Of a stretch of 58,524 bases of DNA, positions 32,688 to 38,423 are shown piece after piece; position 1 is the stretch's first letter, and the number at the start of each line of letters is the position of its first letter. The stretch is from Flavobacteriaceae bacterium. Lineage in GTDB: Bacteria; Bacteroidota; Bacteroidia; Flavobacteriales; Flavobacteriaceae. The notes beneath the pieces are model-generated. The model saw only the letters and a list, made by a program, of their open reading frames with translations. It did not search any database and was not told where the DNA came from. The position numbers and the translations under genes are program-made. The stretch is from the NCBI GenBank assembly GCA_016763715.1, contig JAESTG010000427.1:1-58524 (forward strand), given 5' to 3'.

Positions 32688-32918
32688 TTAAAGTTCTGAT
32701 AGAGGGTATTTTTTACCAAGAATTACGCTTTTTTCAGCATAAGCTACGACTGATTCTACTGATTTATGGAATGATAACGAATTAAAATGCTCTCCTGTCT
32801 GATAAAATGTTTCGCATATTCGATCCTTTGATATTTCAAGCACCCCACCATCATCACACACGTTAAATCCTGCAAACTCTAAGGCTTTTTTTGCTGCATC
32901 AAATCGCGTTAAGTCCAT
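32688..32918 (-). CDS. Small unknown protein
   Basis: 76 residues: LTRFDAAKKALEFAGFNVCDDGGVLEIS, later LSFHKSVESVVAYAEKSVILG. Alternating helix and strand, small alpha/beta domain likely. An AAGGGGAA ribosome site precedes it. No family recognised. Confidence 0.55.
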   Translation of the reverse strand: MDLTRFDAAKKALEFAGFNVCDDGGVLEISKDRICETFYQTGEHFNSLSFHKSVESVVAYAEKSVILGKKYPLSEL

Positions 32919-32938
32919 TTCAATTCCCCTTTGTTTAG

Positions 32939-33226
32939 TTAATCTAGAATGTTTGCATCAGCCCAATCATAATAATCATCGCCCATCAAATCCTCGATTA
33001 AATCGTCACAATTAAAAGCGTTTAAGCCCGAATTTTTGTACTTTATAGCAACTGCTTGAAGCTGATCCAGGCTAGAAATTTTTAGTGCTTTTGTGATATC
33101 TTTCTCTAATCTGTCTAATTCGTAAAACCTGTAAAAATTTCTGAGACTATCGTTGTAGCCTATATCTACTAACCCGTTTCTTGAATTTATATCAAGTTCT
33201 AAAATTTGATTTATAGTGATAGCCAT
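32939..33226 (-). CDS. Unknown protein, first gene of the 33.2-29.8 kb leftward operon
   Basis: 95 residues, Asp/Asn/Leu-rich and helical (LRNFYRFYELDRLEKDITKALKISSLDQLQAVAI), with an acidic C-terminus (DDLIEDLMGDDYYDWADANILD). AGGGGAAGGG ribosome site. The acidic tail could be a DNA mimic or SSB-tip-like feature, but this is speculation. It is the first gene after the predicted promoter at 33262. Confidence 0.55.
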   Translation of the reverse strand: MAITINQILELDINSRNGLVDIGYNDSLRNFYRFYELDRLEKDITKALKISSLDQLQAVAIKYKNSGLNAFNCDDLIEDLMGDDYYDWADANILD

Positions 33227-33261
33227 TTCCCTTCCCCTTGTTTTCTCTAGTTGATGTAATC

Positions 33262-33289
33262 ATTATACATGCTTTGGGGTGTAATACAA
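33262..33289 (-). promoter_or_regulatory. Strong sigma-70 promoter, leftward (recombination operon)
   Basis: On the minus strand TTGTAT (33289-33284), 16-base spacer, perfect TATAAT (33267-33262), 35 bases before the first ATG at 33226. It would drive 33226 to 29767, including exonuclease and ssb. Confidence 0.7.
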
Positions 33290-33349
33290 GATAATATTAA
33301 TCCTAGATTGGTATAATAATTAATGGTTTTTATAACGTCTTATTAGCCG

Positions 33350-33563
33350 TTAAATAACGTTAAGCAATCTATTCATTTGGTCAAATCTAACCCCGAAATC
33401 GTTAGCTAACCATCTAACGAAATCACGCCCTTCGAAGTCAGTGCTCATAAACCCAAAACAATACTCTCTCAAATCACCTAGAGGTACGCCTTCGCTATAT
33501 GAATCATTAGCCGAAATCCCTAAAACAATCTTTGTCTACACTAGCTATTTCTTCATCCACCAT
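33350..33563 (-). pseudogene. Small unknown protein broken by a one-base frameshift
   Basis: Starting at ATG 33563 the frame (MVDEEIASVDK) stops after 18 codons. Skipping one A of the AAA at 33531-33533 gives a 70-residue product continuing IVLGISANDSYSEGVPLGDLR, then YCFGFMSTDFEGRDFVRWL and FDQMNRLLNVI. The composite length (214 minus 1 bases) is a whole number of codons. No family recognised. Either a homopolymer sequencing error or a decayed gene. Confidence 0.5.
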
Positions 33564-33606
33564 TCCATTCTCCTTTAATTAATCTAAAGTTGATCGTTGT
33601 TAGCAT

Positions 33607-33676
33607 GGGCTAAGTTTTCCAACTCAGCAGATTTAGGGTTGCTCTACACAATCCCAGCTAAACTACGCTCTCGCCC
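33607..33676 (-). ncRNA. tRNA-like sequence 1 (degenerate)
   Basis: Minus strand, 70 bases. The ends pair as GGGCGAG with TTAGCCC (one mismatch, one G-U). Inside lies TAGTTTAGCTGGG, then TAGAGCA, the D-arm signature of bacterial tRNAs, but with a D-loop about seven bases too long. No TTCRA T-loop is present (TTGGAAA instead). No intact anticodon loop could be assigned. This stretch has no ORF. Confidence 0.3.
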
Positions 33677-33724
33677 TAAGTACAGCATTAAACGATCTAT
33701 CAACCCACTCTGAAGGATGCTCTA

Positions 33725-33798
33725 GGTGTGCAGGAATCGAACTCGTGTTTACGGTTAATTAGTCCGCTCCCCGACCGTACCTCCAGTCTACATACACC
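33725..33798 (-). ncRNA. tRNA-like sequence 2 (degenerate)
   Basis: Minus strand, 74 bases. The ends pair GGTGTAT with GCACACC (one mismatch). It contains GTTCGATTC, a standard T-loop, near the 3' end and GCGGACTAATTAACCGT, which resembles the anticodon arm of tRNA-Asn (GCGGACTGTTAATCCGT), but the putative anticodon region is changed and the T-stem does not pair well. An outer GGGTGCTCT/AGAGCATCC stem encloses it. Could be a decayed tRNA, a tRNA mimic or a non-canonical tRNA. Confidence 0.35.
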
Positions 33799-33863
33799 AC
33801 CGTATTACCATGGATTACGGCTTAGAGCACCCATCGGAATGGGCTCCAGTGCGTATATGAAGG

Positions 33864-33940
33864 GGCTATACCAGGGGCCTCGTGCCGTCTGATAGGTATT
33901 AACCTATTGACCTGCGACTTTCTGTCCGATATAGCCACCA
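33864..33940. ncRNA. tRNA-like sequence 3 (7-bp acceptor-like stem)
   Basis: GGCTATA and TATAGCC close a 73-base element on either strand; on the plus strand the 3' stem is followed by ACCA, a discriminator plus CCA, giving the exact 77-base length of a CCA-encoding tRNA. A central ATAGG/CCTAT hairpin has a six-base loop (TATTAA), one short of an anticodon loop. D- and T-arms are not canonical on either strand. Strand therefore undecided. Confidence 0.3.
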
Positions 33941-33971
33941 CATATACACACTGTATTCAGAATTCAATTCA

Positions 33972-34139
33972 TTAATCTTCTACTATTTCTTTCTTTACGA
34001 TATCTAAAACCCCTAGCACTAAAGCGATCGGCATTTCATTATCGTATTTATGGATAGCTTCTTTAAGTTCATTGCATAATTGCTCTGCTTGTTTGCAGAT
34101 TCTTTTAGAAGCTAAGTGTGATACGTCAAATGGCCTCAT
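33972..34139 (-). CDS. Small unknown protein
   Basis: 55 residues: MRPFDVSHLASKRICKQAEQ, LCNELKEAIHKYDNEMPIAL, then VLGVLDIVKKEIVED. Helical. It overlaps the upstream zinc-type gene by 14 bases and has GGAGAAGGG as ribosome site. Function unknown. Confidence 0.5.
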   Translation of the reverse strand: MRPFDVSHLASKRICKQAEQLCNELKEAIHKYDNEMPIALVLGVLDIVKKEIVED

Positions 34140-34302
34140 TCCCTTCTCCTTTATTTAATAAGTGCCTTTCGGGCTCATCCCAGATACCAGAACTGTACTG
34201 GTATTCCTCGCCAGGATTAATGGCGTGGTTACACTCACAGCAAATATGAGGCTTTCTTGCTTTACGTGTCTTGGTTGAAAACGCTTTAGGCATTTCACAC
34301 AT
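34126..34302 (-). CDS. Small Cys-rich phage protein
   Basis: 58 residues from ATG 34302, chosen because GGAGG lies 6 bases upstream (it is part of an earlier in-frame ATG's codons at 34314). The motif RKARKPHICCECNHAINPGEEYQYSSGIWD is common in short phage proteins; there, a second Cys pair usually follows, but here the sequence turns to DEPERHLLNKGEGNEAI and stops. It may be truncated. Metal binding is likely, function unknown. Confidence 0.55.
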   Translation of the reverse strand: MCEMPKAFSTKTRKARKPHICCECNHAINPGEEYQYSSGIWDEPERHLLNKGEGNEAI

Positions 34303-34331
34303 AATTACCTCCATTCATTAGTTAAATTCAA

Positions 34332-34526
34332 TCACCAGCGTTTATGGATCGGAACCCCGTCACAATCGAAAATAGTTATCTGTACCCGCCCATTATGAGC
34401 AGTGACTTGGTTTACTCTGATTGGTAAATGCTCAAGCTCTACCCCATAAAACCATTCAACAGCTTTTTCAAGAGTTTTAACTTGATGATCGCTTTCTTTG
34501 CATACACTCCCTCTGTTACATTCCAT
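34332..34526 (-). CDS. Small unknown protein
   Basis: 64 residues: MECNRGSVCKESDHQVKTLEKA, VEWFYGVELEHLPIRVNQVT, then a beta hairpin (NGRVQITIFDCDGVPIHKRW). It overlaps the upstream gene by 11 bases. No family recognised. Confidence 0.5.
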   Translation of the reverse strand: MECNRGSVCKESDHQVKTLEKAVEWFYGVELEHLPIRVNQVTAHNGRVQITIFDCDGVPIHKRW

Positions 34527-34827
34527 TTCTGTACCACTTTTCAGTTTCTAATGATCTGATTAGGTTTGATATTTGCTGGTCAGTTAAATCACGAATCCTA
34601 GCCATTACTGAAGAATAAGACGATTTGGCCAAATCAACAGGCACCTTTTTAACAGGAAGCTTTAGTTCAAATAACACCCTGTTCTTTTCGCTTATCTCGG
34701 CCCCCGCTATATCCTGAATCCACCCTCGTCTAGCTGGCCAATCAATACCCAATACCTGTATTTGTGACTTAGTCCAAGCCCCTTTCTTAGTTCTGTTTGC
34801 CATGATCCAGACTTTAGTAATCACCAT
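34516..34827 (-). CDS. Unknown basic protein
   Basis: 103 residues. The part ANRTKKGAWTKSQIQVLGIDWPARRGWIQDIAG followed by LFELKLPVKK looks like a small nucleic-acid-binding phage protein with an SQxxxLGIxWPxxxGW motif. The C-terminus is a helix (RIRDLTDQQISNLIRSLE). An internal ATG at 34803 would remove eight residues; a GAGG precedes 34827. Function unknown. Confidence 0.55.
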   Translation of the reverse strand: MVITKVWIMANRTKKGAWTKSQIQVLGIDWPARRGWIQDIAGAEISEKNRVLFELKLPVKKVPVDLAKSSYSSVMARIRDLTDQQISNLIRSLETEKWYRNGM

Positions 34828-34830
34828 CTT

Positions 34831-34923
34831 TTAAACCTCATGATTTGCGTATGTCGTATCTTCAGGCACAAAGAACCCTAAGCACTCTAAAAAAAGAATG
34901 ATTAAGGCTATTGTAAATCTCAT
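34831..34923 (-). CDS. Small membrane or exported peptide
   Basis: 30 residues: MRFTIALIILFLECLGFFVPEDTTYANHEV, that is one hydrophobic segment with an N-terminal Arg and a polar tail, signal-peptide-like. It lies four bases before the 34827 start. No clear ribosome site, so coding is uncertain. Confidence 0.35.
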   Translation of the reverse strand: MRFTIALIILFLECLGFFVPEDTTYANHEV

Positions 34924-35193
34924 GACTCGCTATAGAGGTCAGTAGAGCTTACATTGCCGATCCTATGGTATTGATCGGTTGAGGACTTGTTTTAGGGTCT
35001 CTACCATGCCCACTTATCACACGCTCCTCACGCCTTATTTGAGCGCTGCTAGCAAGGTTTGTCACCAATATACTAACTATGCTCGTATTAGACATCGCCA
35101 CGTGTACAGGCTTTCAATAGCTCCCAGTAACCTGTTTTTGATTAGATTAACCCTGGTGGGTTGCGATTAATCTATTAAATCGGTTGGGCCAGC
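34924..35193. other. Non-coding stretch with hairpins
   Basis: No convincing gene on either strand. Two hairpins are visible: CCGATC (34968-34973) pairing with GATCGG (34974-34979 region), and AGATTAACCC with GGGTT...TAATCT around 35143-35173. Its content is otherwise unexplained. Confidence 0.4.
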
Positions 35194-35221
35194 TTGAAAG
35201 TGAGATCAGATAGGGTATAAT
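35194..35221 (+). promoter_or_regulatory. Strong sigma-70 promoter for a small RNA
   Basis: TTGAAA (35194-35199), 16-base spacer, perfect TATAAT (35216-35221), pointing rightward into a stretch that has no ORF and ends in a terminator 60 bases later. Confidence 0.7.
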
Positions 35222-35227
35222 TCGAGG

Positions 35228-35287
35228 TGCCGCTGTGGGCAGATGATTTTATACGGTCCTATTTGCACCACGACCAAGCGGCTTTTT
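35228..35287 (+). ncRNA. Predicted ~60-nt small RNA ending in an intrinsic terminator
   Basis: Predicted start is about seven bases after the TATAAT. GCCGCT (35229-35234) pairs with AGCGGC (35277-35282), which is followed by TTTTT. Inside, GTGG-GCA pairs with TGC-A-CCAC, leaving a 22-base loop starting GATGATTTTATACGG. The whole transcript is thus one long hairpin. It is opposite in direction to the leftward operon around it and could act by base-pairing, like phage OOP- or Sar-type RNAs; no target was identified. Confidence 0.55.
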
Positions 35288-35333
35288 CATTTACTAATCT
35301 AGATCTAATCCTTATCTACTGCAACAATTAGCT

Positions 35334-35417
35334 CTATTTTCTTTTTTCTCCCTCTTTTTTTTCGCCCTCAGTCTTTTCAGCTTCTAGACCGCAATAGGCG
35401 CAAATTATTACAACCAT
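35334..35417 (-). CDS. Small CxxC protein with basic tail
   Basis: 27 residues: MVVIICAYCGLEAEKTEGEKK and a Lys/Glu/Arg tail. A perfect AGGAGG lies just upstream of the ATG at 35417, and it directly follows the 35627-35427 gene. One CxxC only; function unknown. Confidence 0.45.
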   Translation of the reverse strand: MVVIICAYCGLEAEKTEGEKKEGEKRK

Positions 35418-35426
35418 CCAATCCTC

Positions 35427-35627
35427 CTATTCAACAACCCATTTAGTCTTAAGCAAATTTTCACAGTAGTTAACTTGATTATCAAGATACGTAGGCTTCG
35501 CATAAATACAGTTGAGCAGCTTACGTTGAGACTCTAATTTCGTGTTCGCTATTACATTTCCGCCTACCGCGACAATGACGATGAAGATTAAACCAATGTT
35601 TACGAATCCTACTTGTCTTTTATTCAT
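35427..35627 (-). CDS. Small membrane protein
   Basis: 66 residues from ATG 35627 (ATGA overlap with the upstream stop); ATG 35645 lies further inside that gene. Basic N-terminus (MNKRQVG), one membrane span at about 8-27 (FVNIGLIFIVIVAVGGNVIA), then an external or internal part with two Cys (LLNCIYAKPTYLDNQVNYCEN). The Cys pair suggests a periplasmic location. Function unknown. Confidence 0.55.
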   Translation of the reverse strand: MNKRQVGFVNIGLIFIVIVAVGGNVIANTKLESQRKLLNCIYAKPTYLDNQVNYCENLLKTKWVVE

Positions 35628-36190
35628 CTTAGCTTCACCTTCCACACATCTTCTGACGCGCCAATAATATCTTCCGTTGAATAACCATACCCACAGTCCT
35701 CAAGGCCCGCCCCAACGCCATATCCCGACCATCCAATCCAAATGTTATCATCAGGCTGAGTTAGTCTTATATGCATGTAATAGTTGTCAGTGTCAGCCCA
35801 AAAGATTTCTATTTTGTGGCCCTCTAAAATCACCTCTACTACTGTCGTATTGAGCAGGCTTTCATGGTCTACATAAGAATGCTCTTCCCCGTTATCACCA
35901 ATCCATTTTGTGTTTGTGTTAGGGTGGCGGGCGATAATTAGCGGGTCAATATCAAAGGTTTCGCCGTGTAGGTAGACTGACTGGGAAGATTGCTTGTTCA
36001 TCCCAATATGTACGGGGCCATCCCCAAGGATAACGTGGTGACTTCTTCCTCTCCTTCCTTCAGGGAAGCTAAACCCAGGCCATTGCCCAGGGGTACTCTT
36101 CAAGCCCTCTTCAGTAAATATTGCATCACTTCTTTCTATCACGCGGGCATTGTTGCGGTACGCATAGCCGCCGTAATCACTGTAAGCCAT
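35624..36190 (-). CDS. Unknown soluble protein
   Basis: 188 residues, rich in Gly, Tyr, Asp and Trp (AYSDYGGYAYRNNARV, QWPGFSFPEGRRGRSHHVILGDG, IGWSGYGVGAGLEDCGYGYS). Beta-rich with no signal peptide or transmembrane segment. It is the largest unassigned protein of the 37.3-35.3 kb operon. No family recognised; a sandwich-fold binding protein is one possibility. Confidence 0.6.
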   Translation of the reverse strand: MAYSDYGGYAYRNNARVIERSDAIFTEEGLKSTPGQWPGFSFPEGRRGRSHHVILGDGPVHIGMNKQSSQSVYLHGETFDIDPLIIARHPNTNTKWIGDNGEEHSYVDHESLLNTTVVEVILEGHKIEIFWADTDNYYMHIRLTQPDDNIWIGWSGYGVGAGLEDCGYGYSTEDIIGASEDVWKVKLR

Positions 36191-36216
36191 CTTTAACTCT
36201 CTTATAATTAATTATG

Positions 36217-36291
36217 CTAAACCGTAGTTACTACCACATCGAACCCTAACGCCTCACACAGCGCTGTTAGTAGCTTCATTGCATCAGTCAT
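36217..36291 (-). CDS. 24-residue micro-ORF with a perfect ribosome site
   Basis: MTDAMKLLTALCEALGFDVVVTTV, one helix plus a strand. AAGGAGGTG lies just upstream of the ATG, and it follows the 36480-36301 gene by nine bases, so it is probably translated. Function unknown. Confidence 0.45.
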   Translation of the reverse strand: MTDAMKLLTALCEALGFDVVVTTV

Positions 36292-36300
36292 AACACCTCC

Positions 36301-36480
36301 TTAATCTGTCTTGGCTAGCTCATGTAGCCTTGTTTGTGAATTTCTCAGAATCAAGAGAATTAATTTATAGTCATCATCACTAATACCGTAATTATTGCCA
36401 GGCGAAACACCTCTCATTATCGTTACAGCGGTTGATATTTTTGCTAGGTTAGCTGCTAGTATATATTCTTGTTCTGTCAT
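36301..36480 (-). CDS. Small helical protein
   Basis: 59 residues: MTEQEYILAANLAKISTAVT, MRGVSPGNNYGISDDDYKLI, then a helix to LAKTD. It overlaps the next upstream gene by four bases. Similar short helical proteins are common in early leftward operons. No family recognised. Confidence 0.5.
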   Translation of the reverse strand: MTEQEYILAANLAKISTAVTIMRGVSPGNNYGISDDDYKLILLILRNSQTRLHELAKTD

Positions 36481-36743
36481 CTTTTATCCTCTATAGCCAG
36501 CAGGCTTTGTATCTTTTCATCAATCTTATTAGCCACCACTTGAGCATCGGCCAACCCCTTTTCTTTAATATCTCTTAACACGTTAACCTCGGCATTAACT
36601 TGATCGGATTCAGGTAACATTTCAAACTCAATTTTTAACGGTTTAGATATCACTATGTGACTCTCTCTAGAGTATTGAAAATCATCTAATTCAATAATTC
36701 TTGTGTACCCATATTTTAGAGCTTTGATTAATATTATTTCCAT
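36477..36743 (-). CDS. Unknown acidic protein
   Basis: 88 residues: an N-terminal beta part (MEIILIKALKYGYTRIIELD) and a C-terminal helix with heptads (NVLRDIKEKGLADAQVVANKI). One-base overlap (TAATG) with the upstream repeat protein. No family recognised. Confidence 0.5.
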   Translation of the reverse strand: MEIILIKALKYGYTRIIELDDFQYSRESHIVISKPLKIEFEMLPESDQVNAEVNVLRDIKEKGLADAQVVANKIDEKIQSLLAIEDKR

Positions 36744-37327
36744 TATTTATCTCCCCTAATTTCAGAAACCCAAACAGGTGGCTTTTTAAAGCTATCCCTT
36801 AACGTTTCAAGCATCCATAATTCTGTAGGCGTCCATTTGTCTTGTTTTAATAGATTAATAATTTGCTTTAAAACAGTGATGCAGATTTCTTCGTAGCAGC
36901 CTTCGCTAATATCTATACCAAGGCGTTCTTGATAATATTCACGCTGCCATTTTTGCGGTAAAACACGGTTGATGTAATGTTTTGCGGGCAATACTGGCAT
37001 GGATGCGTGAGACCAATATAACGTACCTGTTATTATTAAATAATCGCCCTCGCAGTCCAGGTATCCCTCGCAGTACAGGTATCCCTCGCAGTACAGGTAT
37101 CCCTTGCAGTCCAGGTTTCCCTTGCAGTCCAGGTTTACCTCGCAGTCCAGGTTTCCCTCGCAGTACAGGTATCCCTTGCAGTCCAGGTTTCCTTTAGCGT
37201 GCAGCCCGTTAATTTCGGCCCCCACACTGTATGGGACATCACACTTTATAACAGTATCGTCCTCTAACGTGATAACGCCTTTTTTATCCCGCAGATCTAA
37301 AAGCTCGCCTGTTGTGTTGATTATCAT
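36743..37327 (-). CDS. Cys-x-Gly hexapeptide-repeat protein, first gene of the leftward operon
   Basis: 194 residues from ATG 37327 with GGGAAAGGGAAA upstream. N-terminus MIINTTGELLDLRDKKGVIT, then eleven six-residue turns of the form GNLDCK, GYLYCE, GYLDCE (about 45-105), then a globular helical part (YEEICITVLKQIINLLKQDKWTPTELWMLE). Hexapeptide turns with every sixth residue Cys suggest a stacked beta-solenoid with a Cys ladder. I do not know its function. It is transcribed from the operator-covered promoter at 37359. Confidence 0.6.
   Translation of the reverse strand: MIINTTGELLDLRDKKGVITLEDDTVIKCDVPYSVGAEINGLHAKGNLDCKGYLYCEGNLDCEVNLDCKGNLDCKGYLYCEGYLYCEGYLDCEGDYLIITGTLYWSHASMPVLPAKHYINRVLPQKWQREYYQERLGIDISEGCYEEICITVLKQIINLLKQDKWTPTELWMLETLRDSFKKPPVWVSEIRGDK
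37051..37194 (-). repeat. Eight 18-bp tandem units encoding the Cys-x-Gly repeats
   Basis: Units of the form (C/T)GCAGT(C/A)CAGGT(A/T)TCCCT, eight in a row without spacers, each encoding two hexapeptides' worth of six residues in the reverse reading. Units differ at only a few positions. Confidence 0.9.
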
Positions 37328-37358
37328 TTCCCTTTCCCTTTTGCTTGTTTGTGTAGTC

Positions 37359-37387
37359 AATATAGATTAACTGTAGGTTAACGTCAA
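37359..37387 (-). promoter_or_regulatory. Leftward promoter of the control region
   Basis: On the minus strand TTGACG (37387-37382), a 17-base spacer and TATATT (37364-37359). The spacer contains the palindrome TTAACCTACAGTTAA, so a bound repressor would block polymerase. It lies 32 bases upstream of the 37327 start. Confidence 0.75.
37367..37381. promoter_or_regulatory. Operator-like palindrome 1 (TTAAC-TGTAG-GTTAA)
   Basis: Perfect TTAAC/GTTAA half-sites with a five-base centre, inside the leftward promoter. Its partner is 53 bases away, inside the rightward promoter. The likely binder is the HTH protein at 37464 or the XRE protein at 38214, not yet decided. Confidence 0.65.
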
Positions 37388-37413
37388 CACTTAAATTAAC
37401 TTAATATTAATAC

Positions 37414-37442
37414 TTGCACTTAACTATAAGTTAATATATGTT
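37414..37442 (+). promoter_or_regulatory. Rightward promoter of the control region
   Basis: TTGCAC (37414-37419), 17-base spacer, TATGTT (37437-37442); TATATG at 37435-37440 with a 15-base spacer is the alternative -10. The spacer contains the second palindrome. An AAGGAGAC ribosome site and the HTH gene start at 37464 follow. Confidence 0.6.
37420..37434. promoter_or_regulatory. Operator-like palindrome 2 (TTAAC-TATAA-GTTAA)
   Basis: Same half-sites and spacing as the palindrome at 37367. Related half-sites ACTTAA and TTAAGT also occur at 37390, 37400 and 37441, so there may be a weaker third site. The layout resembles a phage immunity region. Confidence 0.65.
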
Positions 37443-37463
37443 TAAGTACATCAAGGAGACAGT

Positions 37464-37700
37464 ATGCGTAAATTAGATAAATCAAAAGGCGAACGGCAAA
37501 CCACTTTAATAGGGTTTAGAGCCAACTACACATTAAAAGATATAGCTAATCAATGCGATGTAAGCACTGTAGCTATTCATAAAGCGGTAAAAGATATTAA
37601 CGATGGTGTCAGGCCATCAATCAGTTTGTATGTGGACAAAAAAGACAAGATAATTTATGCGTTTGAGACTGATATACGTCCTGTATTCGGGTTTAAATAA
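37464..37700 (+). CDS. Small helix-turn-helix regulator
   Basis: 78 residues: a basic start (RKLDKSKGERQTTLIGFRAN) and YTLKDIANQCDVSTVAIHKAVKDIND, a helix-turn-helix, followed by a beta part (SISLYVDKKDKIIYAFETD). It is the first rightward gene of the control region and is likely to regulate one or both divergent promoters, in the manner of Cro or an early activator. Ribosome site AAGGAGAC. Family not certain. Confidence 0.6.
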   Translation: MRKLDKSKGERQTTLIGFRANYTLKDIANQCDVSTVAIHKAVKDINDGVRPSISLYVDKKDKIIYAFETDIRPVFGFK

Positions 37701-37724
37701 TTTTTAACTAAAAAGGGAAGAGAG

Positions 37725-38111
37725 ATGAATATTGAAGATTTAACAATAAAACAGGTTAGAGAAATCCAAGGGTTAACGTCTGGCGGGACGGTTAGTGTGG
37801 CAGCCAACAATATTGGAGATATGGTAGGGAGCAAAGTAATAGTGCGCACTTATTCTGCCGGGGTTTGGTTTGGCACACTATACGCAAAGGACGGGGAGGA
37901 GGTTATCTTGCAATCCGCTCGTAGAATGTGGCGATGGTGGGCGGCAGAGTCTATCAGTTTGAGCGCGGTGGCAATACATGGAATTCGGTGTGATAAAAGT
38001 GAGATATGTGAAGAGGTTGGTAAAGTCTGGATGAAAGCTATTGAAATAATCCCATGCGCGCCAGCGTCTGTTAACTCGATAGAGGGCGCTGAAAATGCAA
38101 AAGCCAAATAA
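37725..38111 (+). CDS. DUF6948-like phage protein (module B copy)
   Basis: 128 residues: MNIEDLTIKQVREIQGLTSGG, MVGSKVIVRTYSAGVWFGTL, DGEEVILQSARRMWRWWAAE, HGIRCDKSEICEEVGKVWMKA, and IEIIPCAPASVNSIEGAEN. I recognise the signature (VWFGTLxxKDGxEVILxxARRMWRWWAAExISLSAVAxHGI) as the phage family DUF6948, of unknown function. The Gly-X repeat gene starts inside its last 17 bases. A second, diverged copy with the same arrangement is at 495. Confidence 0.75.
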   Translation: MNIEDLTIKQVREIQGLTSGGTVSVAANNIGDMVGSKVIVRTYSAGVWFGTLYAKDGEEVILQSARRMWRWWAAESISLSAVAIHGIRCDKSEICEEVGKVWMKAIEIIPCAPASVNSIEGAENAKAK

Positions 38112-38211
38112 GTTTGATGGCGATGGCTCTGGCGATGGCTATGGCTATGGCGATGGCTCTGGCTCTGGCTATGGCTCTGGCGATGGCTCTGGTGATGGCT
38201 CTGGGATTTAA
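38095..38211 (+). CDS. Short Gly-X repeat microprotein
   Basis: 38 residues: MQKPNKF, then fifteen GD/GS/GY dipeptides, ending GI. It overlaps the DUF6948 gene by 17 bases and ends three bases before the XRE gene. Same architecture as 853-1188, but the array is about a quarter of the length. Function unknown. Confidence 0.55.
   Translation: MQKPNKFDGDGSGDGYGYGDGSGSGYGSGDGSGDGSGI
38116..38205 (+). repeat. Hexanucleotide array, second copy
   Basis: Fifteen GATGGC, TCTGGC or TATGGC units; one has GGT for GGC. Same units and composition as the 880-1185 array. The two could recombine with each other. Confidence 0.9.
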
Positions 38212-38213
38212 TT

Positions 38214-38423
38214 ATGGCAATTAAAAACAAGTTAAGAAAATTAAGGCAGAAGCAAGGGTTGACAATGTTGAAGCTTGGTAATATGTCAAGCGTAACAACT
38301 ACGACAATATGCGATATTGAGAATGACAATATACGCGCGCCGAATCTTGAAACGGCTGATAATATAGCTAAAAGTTTAGATGTTAGCATTCACGATATTT
38401 GGGAATTGAAGAGCAAAAGATAA
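38214..38423 (+). CDS. XRE/Cro-type repressor-like protein
   Basis: 69 residues: KNKLRKLRQKQGLTMLKLGNMSSVTTTTICDIENDNIRAPNLETADNIAKSLDVSIHDIWEL, a complete XRE HTH domain with the expected helix 2-turn-helix 3 (MLKLGNMSSVTTTTICDIEN) and no second domain. It may be the Cro- or repressor-type binder of the TTAAC palindromes. It overlaps the next gene by one base (TAATG). Confidence 0.8.
   Translation: MAIKNKLRKLRQKQGLTMLKLGNMSSVTTTTICDIENDNIRAPNLETADNIAKSLDVSIHDIWELKSKR

Noticed and set aside
33864..33940. A normal plus-strand tRNA with encoded CCA
   Set aside because: Length and ends fit, but the D-arm lacks GG, the T-loop lacks TTC and the anticodon loop has six bases, so I only call it tRNA-like.
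33840..33960. Hammerhead ribozyme
   Set aside because: CTGATA and GAAAGTC fragments are present, but the CUGAUGA core and the GAAAC element do not occur in the right order.
34979..35170. Rightward 63-codon ORF in the non-coding gap
   Set aside because: No ribosome site, no overlap with neighbours, and a composition (Leu, Tyr, Thr, Cys scattered) with no protein-like pattern.
37051..37194. CRISPR array
   Set aside because: 18-bp units follow each other without spacers and encode regular hexapeptides; no cas genes.
36982..37370. Rightward ORFs opposite the hexapeptide protein (Pro-Gly/Ser-Arg runs)
   Set aside because: They are the antisense frames of the 18-bp repeat and lack ribosome sites.
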